From PR03 sp964353555 (GTDB taxonomy: Bacteria; Myxococcota_A; UBA9160; PR03), in assembly GCA_964353555.1 (NCBI GenBank), contig CAYGWM010000015.1, positions 1-58,025 of the forward strand: a DNA stretch of 58,025 bases, in the 5' to 3' direction. Every line of letters begins with the position of its first letter. Positions within the stretch are counted from its first letter, which is position 1. Shown here in pieces: positions 1 to 9,599 of this stretch. Below the pieces are notes generated by a model. It saw only the letters and a list, made by a program, of their open reading frames with translations. It did not search any database and was not told the origin of the DNA. A program made the position numbers and the translations under genes.

Positions 1-248
<248 letters not shown>

Positions 249-259
249 CTTTGCCCCAT

Positions 260-1147
260 TCAAAGCGCGCGCGACGCGCGTCCCATGCGCCATTCGAGAA
301 CACGCTTCACGATCAGCGTCACCACCGCGAGCAGCGCGAGCAGCGACGCCACCGCGAAGGCCGCCGCGCCCTGGTACTCGTTGTAGAGGATCTCGACGTG
401 CAGCGGCATCGTGTTGGTCTTGCCGCGGATGTGCCCGGACACCACCGAGACTGCGCCGAACTCGCCCATCGCACGCGCGTTCAGCAGCACGACGCCGTAG
501 AGCAGCCCGAGGCTCACGTTCGGCAGCGTCACGCGGCGGAAGGCCTGGAAGCCGCTCGCGCCGAGCGACACCGCAGCCTCTTCCTCTTCGGTTCCCTGCT
601 CCTGCATCAGCGGGATCAGCTCGCGCGCGACGAACGGAAACGTGATGAAGGTGGTTGCCAGCAGGATTCCCGGCACCGCGAAGATGATCCGCACACCATG
701 TTCGATCAACCACGGGCCGACGAGTCCCTGCGCGCCGAAGAGCAGCACGAAGATCAGGCCCGACACGACCGGCGACACCGCGAACGGCAGATCGATCAAG
801 GAGATCAGCAGCGATTTGCCGCGAAACTCGAACTTCGCGATCGCCCAGGCCGCCGCGACGCCGAAGACCGCGTTGACCGGGACGGAGACCGCTGCGACCA
901 GCAGCGTCAGGCGCATCGCGGCGAGCGCCATCGGGTCGGTGATCGCGTCGACGTAGACGCCGATGCCCTTCGAAAACGCCTGCGCGAAGACCGTGACGAG
1001 CGGCAGCACCAGGAAGAGGCCGAGAAATACCAACGCGACGCCGATCAGCAGCACGCGCACCCAGGGCGGGTCAGCGACTGCGCTCGCAGCGCGCGCCGGT
1101 GTCGGCGCAGCGAGCGTCCAGTCCGGTTGTGCGGGGGCGCTCGTCAC
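260..1147 (-). CDS. cysW: Sulfate ABC transporter permease CysW
   Basis: A 295-residue inner-membrane permease. It has about six membrane segments and the ABC permease EAA loop (EEEEAAVSLGASGFQAFRRV) that docks on the ATPase. I chose the GTG at 1147 because it overlaps the cysT stop codon as GTGA, giving translational coupling and a length usual for CysW; a longer open frame continues upstream but is the shadow of cysT. It forms a heterodimeric channel with CysT in the cytoplasmic membrane. Confidence in the family is high; the exact substrate (sulfate or thiosulfate) is not determined by sequence. Confidence 0.93.
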   Translation of the reverse strand: MTSAPAQPDWTLAAPTPARAASAVADPPWVRVLLIGVALVFLGLFLVLPLVTVFAQAFSKGIGVYVDAITDPMALAAMRLTLLVAAVSVPVNAVFGVAAAWAIAKFEFRGKSLLISLIDLPFAVSPVVSGLIFVLLFGAQGLVGPWLIEHGVRIIFAVPGILLATTFITFPFVARELIPLMQEQGTEEEEAAVSLGASGFQAFRRVTLPNVSLGLLYGVVLLNARAMGEFGAVSVVSGHIRGKTNTMPLHVEILYNEYQGAAAFAVASLLALLAVVTLIVKRVLEWRMGRASRAL

Positions 1148-1992
1148 GCCGGCTCTCCCGCGCCCGCGAGCCGCCGCGTCCCGTAGCGCTGCAGCGCGTT
1201 GATCCCGAGCAGCAGCACGAACGAGAGCATGAGCAGCACCGCGGCGATCGCGGTGGCCGCGCCGTATTCGTATTGCTCGAGCTGCGTGACGATCAGCAGC
1301 GGCGCGATCTCGGTGTGCATCGGCATGTTGCCCGAGATGAAGACGACCGAGCCGTACTCGCCGAGCGAACGCGCGAATGCCAACGCGAAGCCGGTGACCA
1401 GCGCGGGCCACAGCGTTGGGAACAGCACGCGGCGAAAGGTGCCGAAACGACTCGCGCCGAGGCTCGCGGCCGCCTCCTCCAGCTCTGGTTCGAGGTCCTG
1501 CAGCACCGGCTGCACGGTGCGCACGACGAACGGCAATCCGATGAAGACGAGCGCCACCGTGACGCCAAGCGGCGTGTAGGCGACCGAGACGCCCAGCGGT
1601 TCGAGATAGCGGCCGAGCCAGCCGTTCTTCGCGAGCAGCGTCGTCAGCGTGATGCCGGCAACCGCCGTCGGCAGCGCGAACGGGAGATCGACCAGCGCGT
1701 CGACGACGCCGCGACCTGGAAACCGGTAGCGAACCAGCACCCACGCCACGAGCAGTCCAAAGACCGCGTTCGTCGCCGCCGCCGCGAAGGAGGCGCCGAA
1801 CGAGAGTCGGTACGCGGCGAGCGCGCGTGGCGAGCCCACGGCCGCGACGAACTCGGCGCCAGTGAGAGACGCCGATTTCACGAAGAGTCCCGCCAGCGGA
1901 ATCAGGATCAACAAACCGAGATAGATCACCGTGAAGCTGAGCGTGAGCCCGAAGCCCGGCAACACCGATCGTCTGGTTCGCAGCAAGCCCAT
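1144..1992 (-). CDS. cysT: Sulfate ABC transporter permease CysT
   Basis: A 282-residue permease starting at the ATG at 1992 (MGLLRTRRSVLPGF), 11 bases after the sbp stop. Six membrane segments and the EAA loop (LEEAAASLGASRFGTFRRV) are visible, matching CysT/CysU in length and order. The frame stays open upstream through the binding-protein gene, but that stretch is not permease-like, so the internal ATG is the start. It ends in a GTGA overlap with cysW. The pair forms the transmembrane channel of the importer. Confidence 0.93.
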   Translation of the reverse strand: MGLLRTRRSVLPGFGLTLSFTVIYLGLLILIPLAGLFVKSASLTGAEFVAAVGSPRALAAYRLSFGASFAAAATNAVFGLLVAWVLVRYRFPGRGVVDALVDLPFALPTAVAGITLTTLLAKNGWLGRYLEPLGVSVAYTPLGVTVALVFIGLPFVVRTVQPVLQDLEPELEEAAASLGASRFGTFRRVLFPTLWPALVTGFALAFARSLGEYGSVVFISGNMPMHTEIAPLLIVTQLEQYEYGAATAIAAVLLMLSFVLLLGINALQRYGTRRLAGAGEPA

Positions 1993-2003
1993 CCGCCTAT
2001 CGC

Positions 2004-2879
2004 TCACTTGCCTGGCTGATAGATCTGGTCGAAGACGCCGCCCTCGGCGAAGAAGCGCGCCTGCGCGTCCTTCCAACCGCCGAACTTCTCCTCGATCGTG
2101 AAGAGCTTCAGCTTCGGGAACTTCGCCGCGTACTTCGCGGCGACGGCCGGATCGCTCGGGCGGTAGTGGCGCTTGCCGATCACNNNNNNNNNNNNNNNNN
2201 NNNNNNNNNNNNNNNNNNNNNNNNNNNNNNNNNNNNNNNNNNNNNNNNNNNNNNNNNNNNNNNNNNNNNNNNNNNNNNNNNNNGCGCCGGTGTCCATCAC
2301 GACGGCGTTCTTGTAGATGCCGCGCAGCAGTTCGCGCGCTTTGGCCTCGTCGCCGTTCCACTTGTCCTGCGCGTAGCCCCAGGCGGCGAGGAAGTTCCAG
2401 CGCGCGCCGCCGGACGTCTTCGGATTCGGCGTGATCACCCCGATGCCGGGCTTCGCGAGGTCCTCCCAGTCGTTGATGCCCTTTGGGTTGCCCTTGCGAA
2501 CGAGCAGCACGATCGTCGAGGTGTACGGGCAGCTGTTGTTCGGCAGCCGCTTCTGCCAGGCCTTCGGGATCAGGTTGCCCTTCTCGAAGAGCGCATTGAC
2601 GTCACCGGCCAGCGCCAGTGTGACGACGTCGGCTTCGAGGCCGTCGATCACGGCGCGCGCCTGCTTGCCCGAGCCGCCGTGCGACTGCTGGATCTCGACC
2701 TTCTCGCCCTTCGTCTGCTCCCAGTGCCTGGCGAAGAGCGCGTTGTACTCCTCATACAGCTCGCGCGTCGGGTCGTACGAGACGTTGAGCAGTGTCAGGT
2801 CGCCACGCGCCGCCGCTCCGCTGATCGCGAAGGCGAAGACGAAGCAGGGCAGCAGCAGCGACGATCGCTTGGAACGCAT
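2004..2879 (-). CDS. sbp: Periplasmic sulfate-binding protein, interrupted by an assembly gap
   Basis: Periplasmic solute-binding protein that delivers sulfate to CysT/CysW. It has a signal peptide (residues 1 to about 25, ending AAARG), the family motifs LLNVSYDPTRELY, SHGGSGKQARAV and TPNPKTSGGARWNFL, and a C-terminal FPKLKLFTIEEKFGGW block. The 100-N gap at 2184-2283 removes the centre of the C-terminal lobe. By comparison with remembered Sbp proteins of about 330 residues, about 80 residues are missing, while the gap allows only 33, so the gap is shorter than the real missing DNA. The start at 2879 is 22 bases after the porin stop. Confidence 0.92.
   Translation of the reverse strand: MRSKRSSLLLPCFVFAFAISGAAARGDLTLLNVSYDPTRELYEEYNALFARHWEQTKGEKVEIQQSHGGSGKQARAVIDGLEADVVTLALAGDVNALFEKGNLIPKAWQKRLPNNSCPYTSTIVLLVRKGNPKGINDWEDLAKPGIGVITPNPKTSGGARWNFLAAWGYAQDKWNGDEAKARELLRGIYKNAVVMDTGXXXXXXXXXXXXXXXXXXXXXXXXXXXXXXXXXXVIGKRHYRPSDPAVAAKYAAKFPKLKLFTIEEKFGGWKDAQARFFAEGGVFDQIYQPGK
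2184..2283. other. Assembly gap (100 N) inside sbp
   Basis: One hundred N. The flanking coding sequence belongs to a single sulfate-binding protein but lacks about 80 residues expected between MDTG and the HYRPSD block, so the real distance is probably about 240 bases. Confidence 0.95.
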
Positions 2880-2901
2880 CGGATGAAACTCCTCTCGGGT
2901 C

Positions 2902-4284
2902 CTAGTAGTTCAACTGGAAGCGCGTGCTGACGAGGTCCTCGGCGTCGCGGTCCCCGCCGTTCGGCGCACCGCCTTCGAACCAGCTGTGCTCGTAGTTCAC
3001 GACGAACTTGAGAAATCGATTCATGTACCAATTGACGCCGAGCGTGGCGCCCTGGGCTTCCTGTGCGGACGTGTTCGGATTCGCGAAGCCCTTCTGGAAG
3101 GCCTCCTCGCCGATCGACAGCTGGTCGTAGCGAGCCGCGATCTCGAATGCGCCCCAGGTGCCCTTCGACGGAGAGAAGCCCTCGCGCGGCGTGACACCCC
3201 GATACGACGCGTTCTCGCCGGTGAGTACGTACGACGCCGCAAGCTGCCAGGAGTCTGCGTCGGGGCTTGCGAAGACACGCCCGCCGCCGGCGTTGCGTCT
3301 CACGTTGGTCGACGTGAACACGTACTCGCCGAAGAGGCCGAAGGGTCCCCAATACCAGTACGCCTGCGGCGAAATGCGGAAGCGGTCGTCCTCGAGCGAC
3401 GTGCCATTCGTCCACGAGAAGAACGTCTGCTGGCCAGAGGTCTTGTAGTTGGACGGCGTTCCGGTCTCTCGGCCCCAGGTCGCCGCGACGCCGAGTCCGA
3501 GCCCCTGCAACGGCTCGACGGTGGTATCGACGAACGGATGTGCAAAGAGGCGCGCGATGATGTCCTTGCCGTCGTTGTTGTCGCTGTCGGCCGAGCCGCC
3601 GTCCGTCACGCCGTTCATCACCGCGAGCTGGTAGCTGAGCAGGCCCCCCCCCACGTCGCCCCAGAGCTGGAAGCCGAGGTCGCGGTTTGGAACCAGATTC
3701 GTCGGCAGCCCGCGCTCGATGAAGGTCAGCGCGGTCGCCGACTGCAATCGTTCGAGCCCGAAGGGCGCCTTGTATTTGCCGATCTGGAGCTGCGCGATCG
3801 GTCCGAACGGGCGCAGGTTCGTGTAGGCGTCCTGGAGCACGAGCTGGCTGTTCGCGAAGTCCGGCATGATCTTGAAGTCGGCCCAGCCGCCGACGGTGCC
3901 CTCCACGATGGGCCGCACGCGCCGGAATACGAACGTGTCGACGTTGTTCTGGTCGCTGTCTCCGACGAAGAAACGACTGTCGAGCTGCGTATAGCCGCGC
4001 AGCTTGATCACGAAGTTCTTGTCGGCAGACTGCAGGAAGAAGCCGTCCGGCCCCGCGCCGATCACCGGCGACGGTCCCTTGCTCGCTTCGGCTTCTTCCT
4101 TCACCTCGATCTGGCGCTTCAACAGTTGGACCTCCTGCTCGAGGTCCTTCACGTACACCGATTGGTCTTCGAGCTTCTTGATCCGCTCCAGCAACTCGGC
4201 GTTGGTCGTCTCCGCGGCGCTCGCGTTGGCTCCGAGCGTGGCCGCCAGCGCGACTGCGATTCCGAAACCGGCCCTTCTCGACAT
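2902..4284 (-). CDS. Outer-membrane porin, OprP/phosphate-selective-porin-like
   Basis: A 460-residue protein: signal peptide (about 1-22), a short heptad-type helix (about 25-60, ELLERIKKLEDQ onward) typical of trimeric O/P porins, then a beta-barrel with alternating aromatic strands ending in FQLNY. It resembles phosphate-selective porins (OprP/OprO), which admit anions. I chose the ATG at 4284 over an upstream ATG because it gives a clean signal peptide and follows a GGGGAG ribosome site. It heads the sulfate-import operon, so it is probably the outer-membrane entry for the same anion. A near-consensus sigma-54 promoter lies about 50 bases upstream. Confidence 0.85.
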   Translation of the reverse strand: MSRRAGFGIAVALAATLGANASAAETTNAELLERIKKLEDQSVYVKDLEQEVQLLKRQIEVKEEAEASKGPSPVIGAGPDGFFLQSADKNFVIKLRGYTQLDSRFFVGDSDQNNVDTFVFRRVRPIVEGTVGGWADFKIMPDFANSQLVLQDAYTNLRPFGPIAQLQIGKYKAPFGLERLQSATALTFIERGLPTNLVPNRDLGFQLWGDVGGGLLSYQLAVMNGVTDGGSADSDNNDGKDIIARLFAHPFVDTTVEPLQGLGLGVAATWGRETGTPSNYKTSGQQTFFSWTNGTSLEDDRFRISPQAYWYWGPFGLFGEYVFTSTNVRRNAGGGRVFASPDADSWQLAASYVLTGENASYRGVTPREGFSPSKGTWGAFEIAARYDQLSIGEEAFQKGFANPNTSAQEAQGATLGVNWYMNRFLKFVVNYEHSWFEGGAPNGGDRDAEDLVSTRFQLNY

Positions 4285-4334
4285 CTCTGCTCCCCATGGC
4301 CCCGCCATTGCATCTCGGGGAGGCCGTGGCTGGA

Positions 4335-4349
4335 GCAAGGCATGTGCCA
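4335..4349 (-). promoter_or_regulatory. Sigma-54 (-24/-12) promoter for the porin-sulfate importer operon
   Basis: Read on the minus strand the sequence is TGGCACATGCCTTGC, an exact match to TGGCAC-N5-TTGC, the core RpoN promoter. The predicted transcript start is near 4323, about 40 bases before the porin ATG at 4284. The divergent gene encodes a sigma-54 activator, so promoter type and regulator agree. Confidence 0.82.
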
Positions 4350-4392
4350 GGGCTCTAGAGCGTTCTCGAAGGGTTTTGTCGCGAATCCTGAA

Positions 4393-4445
4393 AATATGAC
4401 GGAAGAGTGCCAGTGAATATCACGGAAAACTATGAAATATTACGG
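4393..4445. promoter_or_regulatory. Three AATATnACGG repeats, candidate enhancer for the sigma-54 activator
   Basis: AATATGACGG (4393-4402), AATATCACGG (4416-4425) and AATATTACGG (4436-4445) occur in direct orientation with 23 and 20 base steps. They are the most AT-rich stretch in a GC-rich surrounding. They lie about 45 to 95 bases upstream of the -24 element at 4344-4349, the usual distance for RpoN upstream activator sequences. The third copy overlaps the first codons of the regulator, suggesting autoregulation. Confidence 0.6.
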
Positions 4446-6057
4446 TGAACAAGCAAATGCAATGGATGAGGATTCCCTAGTGGAGCGCTTTGCATCGCTG
4501 CTTCTCGATGTCTGGCGCGAAGGCTGCCGGCACATCGAGATCGAGGAATCCCTCGCGCGCATCGCACCGCTGCTGGCGCGACGCCTTCCGCTCGACCTCG
4601 TTCTAGTGAGGCGTATCGAAGTGACGCGCGCGTACGTCGAGACCGTCGCCGCCGCTGCGTGTCGTTCGGGCGCGGTGCCGCAGTCCGCGCGGACGGAACT
4701 CGACGCGCCGCACCTCGAGTCCCTGATCGGCTGGGCGCACGCAGGAAAGGTCGTCCATCGTCGCGCGCGCGCGCTCGCCGAGCGACTGCCGGGTCTACTG
4801 CCGGAAGACTTCGACGGCGACGTGATTGCCGGGCCGCTGGCCGGCGAAGACGAGGCGGTCGGGATTCTCGTGATCGCATCGAACGCGCCACGAAGCTTCG
4901 AAGCGGAGCACGTTGCGGTCGTGCAAGCGCTGCTCGATCCGTTCCGCGCCGCGCTCGAGAATGACCGCAGGGTGCGCGCACTGACCACGCGACAGGCTGC
5001 GGCGGAGGCCGATCGCGTGTCGCTGCTCTCACGCCTCGGGCGCAATGATCTGCAGGAGACGATCATCGGCGCTGAGAGCGGCTTTCGTCCGGCGATGGAG
5101 CGAGTGGACCAGGTCGCGCCTTCGGACGTGCCGGTGCTGATCCTCGGCGAGACCGGGTCGGGCAAGGAGGTCGTCGCGCGCGCGATCCACGTGCGATCCC
5201 AGCGCGCGAACGGACCGTTCCTGCGCGTGAACTGTGGCGCGATTCCAGCCGGTCTGATCGACTCGGAGCTGTTCGGCCACGAGCGCGGGTCGTTCACCGG
5301 CGCAGCCGTGCAGCGCAAGGGCTGGTTCGAACGCGCCGACGGCGGAACGCTGTTCCTGGACGAAGTCGGCGAACTGCCGCCCCAAGCGCAGGTGCGTCTG
5401 CTGCGCATCCTGCAGGACGGCAGCTTCGAACGCGTCGGCGGTCAGCGCCCGCTACACGTCGACGTTCGCATCGTCGCGGCGACGCACCGCGACCTCCAGG
5501 CGATGGTCGCCGACGGCCTCTTTCGCGAAGACCTCTGGTATCGCATGGCTGTGTTCCCGATTCAGCTGCCGCCGCTGCGCGAGCGACCCGAAGACATCCC
5601 GGCTCTCGCGACGCATTTCGCGCTGCGTGCGGCGAAGCGCTTCGGCACACCTTCTCGCATCCCGTCGCCAGAAGACATGGAGCTGCTGGTGGACTACCCG
5701 TGGCCTGGCAACGTCCGCGAGCTGACGGCCGTGATCGAACGAGCGGTGATCCTCGGTGATGGACGCACGCTCGAGATCGCCACCGCGCTGGGCGCTGGAG
5801 CGCGCGTGCCCTCCACGATCTCTGTTCGGCAGCCGGCGATCGCAGTGGAGAGCGACGCTGAGCCTGGCGCGGGTCCGGAGGCGTTCCCGACGCTCGATCT
5901 CGCGATGCGTCGCCACATCGAGGCCGCTCTCGAACGAACGCGCGGTCGGATCGAAGGGCGCCGCGGCGCCGCGGCGCTGCTCGGCATCAACCCCCACACG
6001 CTGCGCGCGCGGATGCGCAAGCTCGGGATCGCGTGGGACCGCTACCGCGAAGAGTGA
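4432..6057 (+). CDS. Sigma-54-dependent transcriptional activator (GAF, AAA+, Fis HTH)
   Basis: A 541-residue enhancer-binding protein. Residues 1-185 look like a GAF sensor domain; the AAA+ domain has Walker A GETGSGKEV (about 239), the sigma-54 contact loop as GSFTGA (about 286; Ser replaces the usual Ala) and Walker B GGTLFLDEVGEL (about 304). A Fis-type helix-turn-helix (AALLGINPHTLRARM) closes the protein. There is no receiver domain, so a small ligand probably controls it through the GAF domain. It is divergent from the sulfate operon, whose promoter is of the sigma-54 class. The start is uncertain: ATG 4432 overlaps a repeat; ATG 4462 is the alternative. Confidence 0.9.
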   Translation: MKYYGEQANAMDEDSLVERFASLLLDVWREGCRHIEIEESLARIAPLLARRLPLDLVLVRRIEVTRAYVETVAAAACRSGAVPQSARTELDAPHLESLIGWAHAGKVVHRRARALAERLPGLLPEDFDGDVIAGPLAGEDEAVGILVIASNAPRSFEAEHVAVVQALLDPFRAALENDRRVRALTTRQAAAEADRVSLLSRLGRNDLQETIIGAESGFRPAMERVDQVAPSDVPVLILGETGSGKEVVARAIHVRSQRANGPFLRVNCGAIPAGLIDSELFGHERGSFTGAAVQRKGWFERADGGTLFLDEVGELPPQAQVRLLRILQDGSFERVGGQRPLHVDVRIVAATHRDLQAMVADGLFREDLWYRMAVFPIQLPPLRERPEDIPALATHFALRAAKRFGTPSRIPSPEDMELLVDYPWPGNVRELTAVIERAVILGDGRTLEIATALGAGARVPSTISVRQPAIAVESDAEPGAGPEAFPTLDLAMRRHIEAALERTRGRIEGRRGAAALLGINPHTLRARMRKLGIAWDRYREE

Positions 6058-6067
6058 CGCGTTGATC

Positions 6068-7039
6068 TCAGGCGCTCGCGACCAACGCGGCGAACGCCTC
6101 GAGGATGCCCTGCTCGAGCTTCTCNNNNNNNNNNNNNNNNNNNNNNNNNNNNNNNNNNNNNNNNNNNNNNNNNNNNNNNNNNNNNNNNNNNNNNNNNNNN
6201 NNNNNNNNNNNNNNNNNNNNNNNNTTCACGGTGCCGCCGCGCGCGGCGCGGATCCGCCGCACGCCGTCCATCGGCAAGCGCGCGAACGCGAGACGGCGGC
6301 GCGGGCCGATCGGCGCATTCCACGGCATCGACGGCAGATCGTTCGCGGCGAGCTGCACGGCAGAGAAGGCGGCGTCGCGCAGTCGCCCCACGGCATCGCG
6401 AACCTCGCTCGGTCCGCGCAGCGCGCCGAGCAGCGAAGTCGCGATCCTGAATTGGGTGCGCGCGGTGTCGGCGACCGCGCGACCGATGCGCGTCGCCGCG
6501 TCCGGAGTCGGATCTGCGGCGATTCGCGGCGTCAGGACGTCGCGCACGCGGGGCTCGGTGTCGAGCAGGTCGTCGAGCGCCTGTGCGCCCGCCATCCCAT
6601 CGACCATGCAGTGATGGACCTTCTGAAAGAGCGCGCTGCGACCGCCGTCGAGGCCGTCGATGCAGTGCATTTCCCAGAGCGGCCGCATGCGCGCGAGCGG
6701 CTGGGCGAGCAGCGTCGCGACGAGTTCGCGCACTTCGTGATCGCCTCCGGGGGCGGGAAGCGTCCAATGCGAGATATGGTCGCGCACGTCGAGATCGGGG
6801 TCGTCCTCCCAGGCCGGGTGCCCGAGACCGAGCGGCGCCGATACCGCACGCTGCGCATAGCGCTGCATGCGCGGCAATCGCGCCTCGACCCGGCGCGCGA
6901 GTGCGTCGGGCCGGATTCGCCCCTCGACCACCGCAACACACCCGATGTGCAGCAGCGCATGCGGGCGCTCGAGATAGAGGAAGCCTGCGTCGCGCGACGT
7001 CATGCGCGACGCGAGTCCTTGCAGCTTCACCGACTTCAT
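6068..7039 (-). CDS. Wax ester synthase/diacylglycerol acyltransferase (WS/DGAT), interrupted by a gap
   Basis: The N-terminal 280 residues match bacterial WS/DGAT enzymes, which esterify fatty alcohols or diacylglycerol with acyl-CoA to make storage lipid. The catalytic HHxxxDG motif is present as HHCMVDG (His142, His143, Asp147), preceded by RPLWEMHCIDGL. After the gap at 6125-6224 only the last 18 residues remain. These enzymes are usually about 450-480 residues, while the stretch here totals 323 including 34 unknown, so well over 100 residues lie in the unsequenced part. Convergent with the sigma-54 activator, 10 bases apart. Confidence 0.88.
   Translation of the reverse strand: MKSVKLQGLASRMTSRDAGFLYLERPHALLHIGCVAVVEGRIRPDALARRVEARLPRMQRYAQRAVSAPLGLGHPAWEDDPDLDVRDHISHWTLPAPGGDHEVRELVATLLAQPLARMRPLWEMHCIDGLDGGRSALFQKVHHCMVDGMAGAQALDDLLDTEPRVRDVLTPRIAADPTPDAATRIGRAVADTARTQFRIATSLLGALRGPSEVRDAVGRLRDAAFSAVQLAANDLPSMPWNAPIGPRRRLAFARLPMDGVRRIRAARGGTVXXXXXXXXXXXXXXXXXXXXXXXXXXXXXXXXXXEKLEQGILEAFAALVASA
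6125..6224. other. Assembly gap (100 N) inside the WS/DGAT gene
   Basis: One hundred N. The interrupted acyltransferase lacks most of its C-terminal domain, so the true distance is probably several hundred bases longer than drawn. Confidence 0.95.
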
Positions 7040-7154
7040 GACTCGAACAACAGCAAGTCGCGTGCCCGGCGCTTCCCCGTGAATCCGTGCCGCTACGCAC
7101 ACACTCTGCGCGGGCGCTGTGCAGCTCTTGCTGTGGCTGCCCAGCCTGCGCGCA

Positions 7155-9598
7155 CTAGATGGAAGGACGCGCGAAGACATGGCGACCGGGCGGGTGCGAC
7201 GCCACGCGCCCATCACAGTCGAGTTCGAACGGAATGGGACTCTCGATCTCGATTCGCTGCGCAAAGGCCGCGACGTGCAGCAGACCACGCGGCGTCGGCA
7301 CCGCNNNNNNNNNNNNNNNNNNNNNNNNNNNNNNNNNNNNNNNNNNNNNNNNNNNNNNNNNNNNNNNNNNNNNNNNNNNNNNNNNNNNNNNNNNNNNNNN
7401 NNNNCGCAGCGCTCGAGCAGCACCTCCCAGCGCTTGCACTGCGCAGCGATCTGATGCTCGCAGCCGGCCGCTGCGAGCGCGTCGTGCACCACGTAACAGA
7501 AGAACGGCTGCGCGCGGACCAGGCCGCGTTCGACATCCCACCACGGCGCGGGAGGTCCGACGACCAGATACGGACCGCCGACGCCGTGCTCGTTCGGCTG
7601 CGGCGACCGCGCGTCGCCGCTCGCGCGCGACCAGGTGGCGTGCACTTCGCGCGACTCGTCGAGCAACAGCTCGACGACGCGGGCAACACGCGCTTGCGGC
7701 ACGAGCCCGGCTGCCAGCGGCGCGGCCTGCGCGTGTTGGCTCGCCGGCCGCTTGCGCTCGGCCCCAATCGCGCAATCCACGTACAGCGCGCGCTCGGGAT
7801 CCCAGAACAATTCGAACGCGTCGCCCAGACGCGCGTGGCGCTCGCGTGCCCAGCGCGCACGGCCGTTGTCGCCCAGCCATTCGGCAATCTCCGCGAAATC
7901 GCGCAGGCCGCGCGCCCACAGCGCGTTCAGCACCGACGACTTGCCGTCCACCGAGACGGAGCTCCAGTCGATGAGGACCCAGCCCGTCACGTCGCTGACG
8001 AGGCCGTCGCGGTCCTCAAACGCTTCGAACCAGCGCAGTACGCCTTCCGCGACCGGCATCAGCGCCGCCACGCGCTCGCGATCGCCCGTGTAGCGCCACA
8101 GATTGTGCAGCGCATGCACCCAGTGCAGCGCCCAGTCGGGAATGAAGCTCGCGTCGTGGTGCTCGATGTCGCCACCAGCCGCCATCGGCAGCATGCCGTC
8201 GGGCCGCGGCGACGCGCACAGCTCGACGTTCCAACACGCGAGACGCCAATCCGTGTGCGTCGCGAAGTCGACCATCTGGTGCACCACCATGTCGCCCGTC
8301 CAGGCGCGCTGTTCGCGCGTCGGACAGTCGAGGTAGGCGTCGTGCGAGTTGAGATCGACGCTGCGACGACCGACCGCCCAGATGCGGTTCAACACTTCGT
8401 CGCTGCACTCGAAGAAGGGCGCGTCGCCCGGCGCCGCGACTTCGCGCGGGTGCAGTCGCTCGTTCATCGAGACACTGCGCAGAACGACAGGACCCGCGGC
8501 GCGCACCGTGAGACCGAGGTAGCGGAAGCCGAGCGACTGGAAGGTCTCGAAGCGATCGCCCGTGCCGCGCGCGACGTAGCGGAACCCGGAGCGCTCGTCG
8601 TCGGGATCGAGACGACCGCCCGCCGCTGCGAACTCGGCGGCGGCGACGTCGATGCGCGTCCCCGCCGGCGCTTCGAGATCGAGCGTCACGGTGCCGGACA
8701 CGACTTCGCCGAAGTCCACCGTCACCACGTGCACGGTCTCTGCGTCGCCATCGAGCGCGAGCGGCCAGCGCAGCGCGATCGCGGCGTCGCGCTGCGCGCT
8801 CTTCATCGCGCCGATCACCGTCGCGACGGGATCGTCGTGCGGATCGCTCGCCGCAATGAGCGCTACGCCCAGCGGAACGCCGTCGCGACGCGTGCAACCG
8901 AGCAGCGCGATCGGCCGCGGACGCAGCGCGCCGTAAGGCACGAGCGGCGGCTCGTGGCGACCGCCGAAGCCGAGGTGGTTGCCCGCGAGCTGGCGCGCGG
9001 CTTCCCACTTCGAGTCGTCGAAGTCGGCATCCCGCCAATCCGCGGCGAGCGCGCGCGCGTCGAAGACCTCGATCGGCAGGCCGCCGACGCCGACCGCCAC
9101 GCGCGTCTGCCAGGCGTCGGCGCGCAGCGCACGCCAATGGGCGTCGGAAACGAGCCACTCGTCGTTTCCGAGCTTCGCTTCGAACAGCAACGCGCCGGCG
9201 CCCAGTTGGGCAGTCGCCGGCACGGGCGCCCACCACGGATTCGCGCGGCCGAAGAAACGCACGAGCGCTGCGATCGCGTTGCGACCCGGTCGCAGCAGCG
9301 GCGCGAGATCGACGATGTCGTAGTGGAGACGGCGGCCGTTCGCGCGTACGGGGCCGCGCGAAATCTCGACGCCATTCACGAAGAGCGCGTAGCGCGAGTC
9401 CGCGCTGACGCGCGCCGGCACCGACGCCGGTACCGCCGCGAGATCGAGACTCCGCCGGAAGCACGCGGTGACCGCGTCGGTCGACGCAACGCGCCGCAGC
9501 GCCACGCCGGGATCGTTCTCGATTCGCGGCGCCTCGCACCAGATGAAGCGCGCATGCCAGCGCCCGGGCGGAAACATTCGTGCGGCGATCGAACTCAT
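7155..9598 (-). CDS. Glycoside hydrolase family 78 alpha-L-rhamnosidase, interrupted by a gap
   Basis: About 730 residues before the gap plus a 49-residue tail after it. The N-terminal part is beta-sandwich-like (SADSRYALFVNG, ISRGP), followed by the (alpha/alpha)6 catalytic domain with the GH78 signature CPTREQRAWTGDM (acidic Glu about 429) and later the W/H-rich substrate-binding blocks. After the gap at 7305-7404 the reading frame shifts, but the new frame carries the normal GH78 ending (AVPTPRGLLHVAAF), so the frame change is a gap-length effect, not a mutation. It hydrolyses terminal alpha-L-rhamnose from glycans or glycolipids. No signal peptide is seen. It starts one base after the stop of the upstream hydrolase gene. 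Confidence 0.85.
7305..7404. other. Assembly gap (100 N) inside the rhamnosidase gene
   Basis: One hundred N. Coding frame differs on the two sides, so the real gap is not 100 bases (its length modulo 3 is wrong). Confidence 0.95.
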
Positions 9599-9599
9599 C

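Noticed and set aside
6125..6224. Frameshifts at N gaps
   Set aside because: Frame changes at gaps such as 7305-7404 are due to placeholder lengths; protein similarity continues on both sides.
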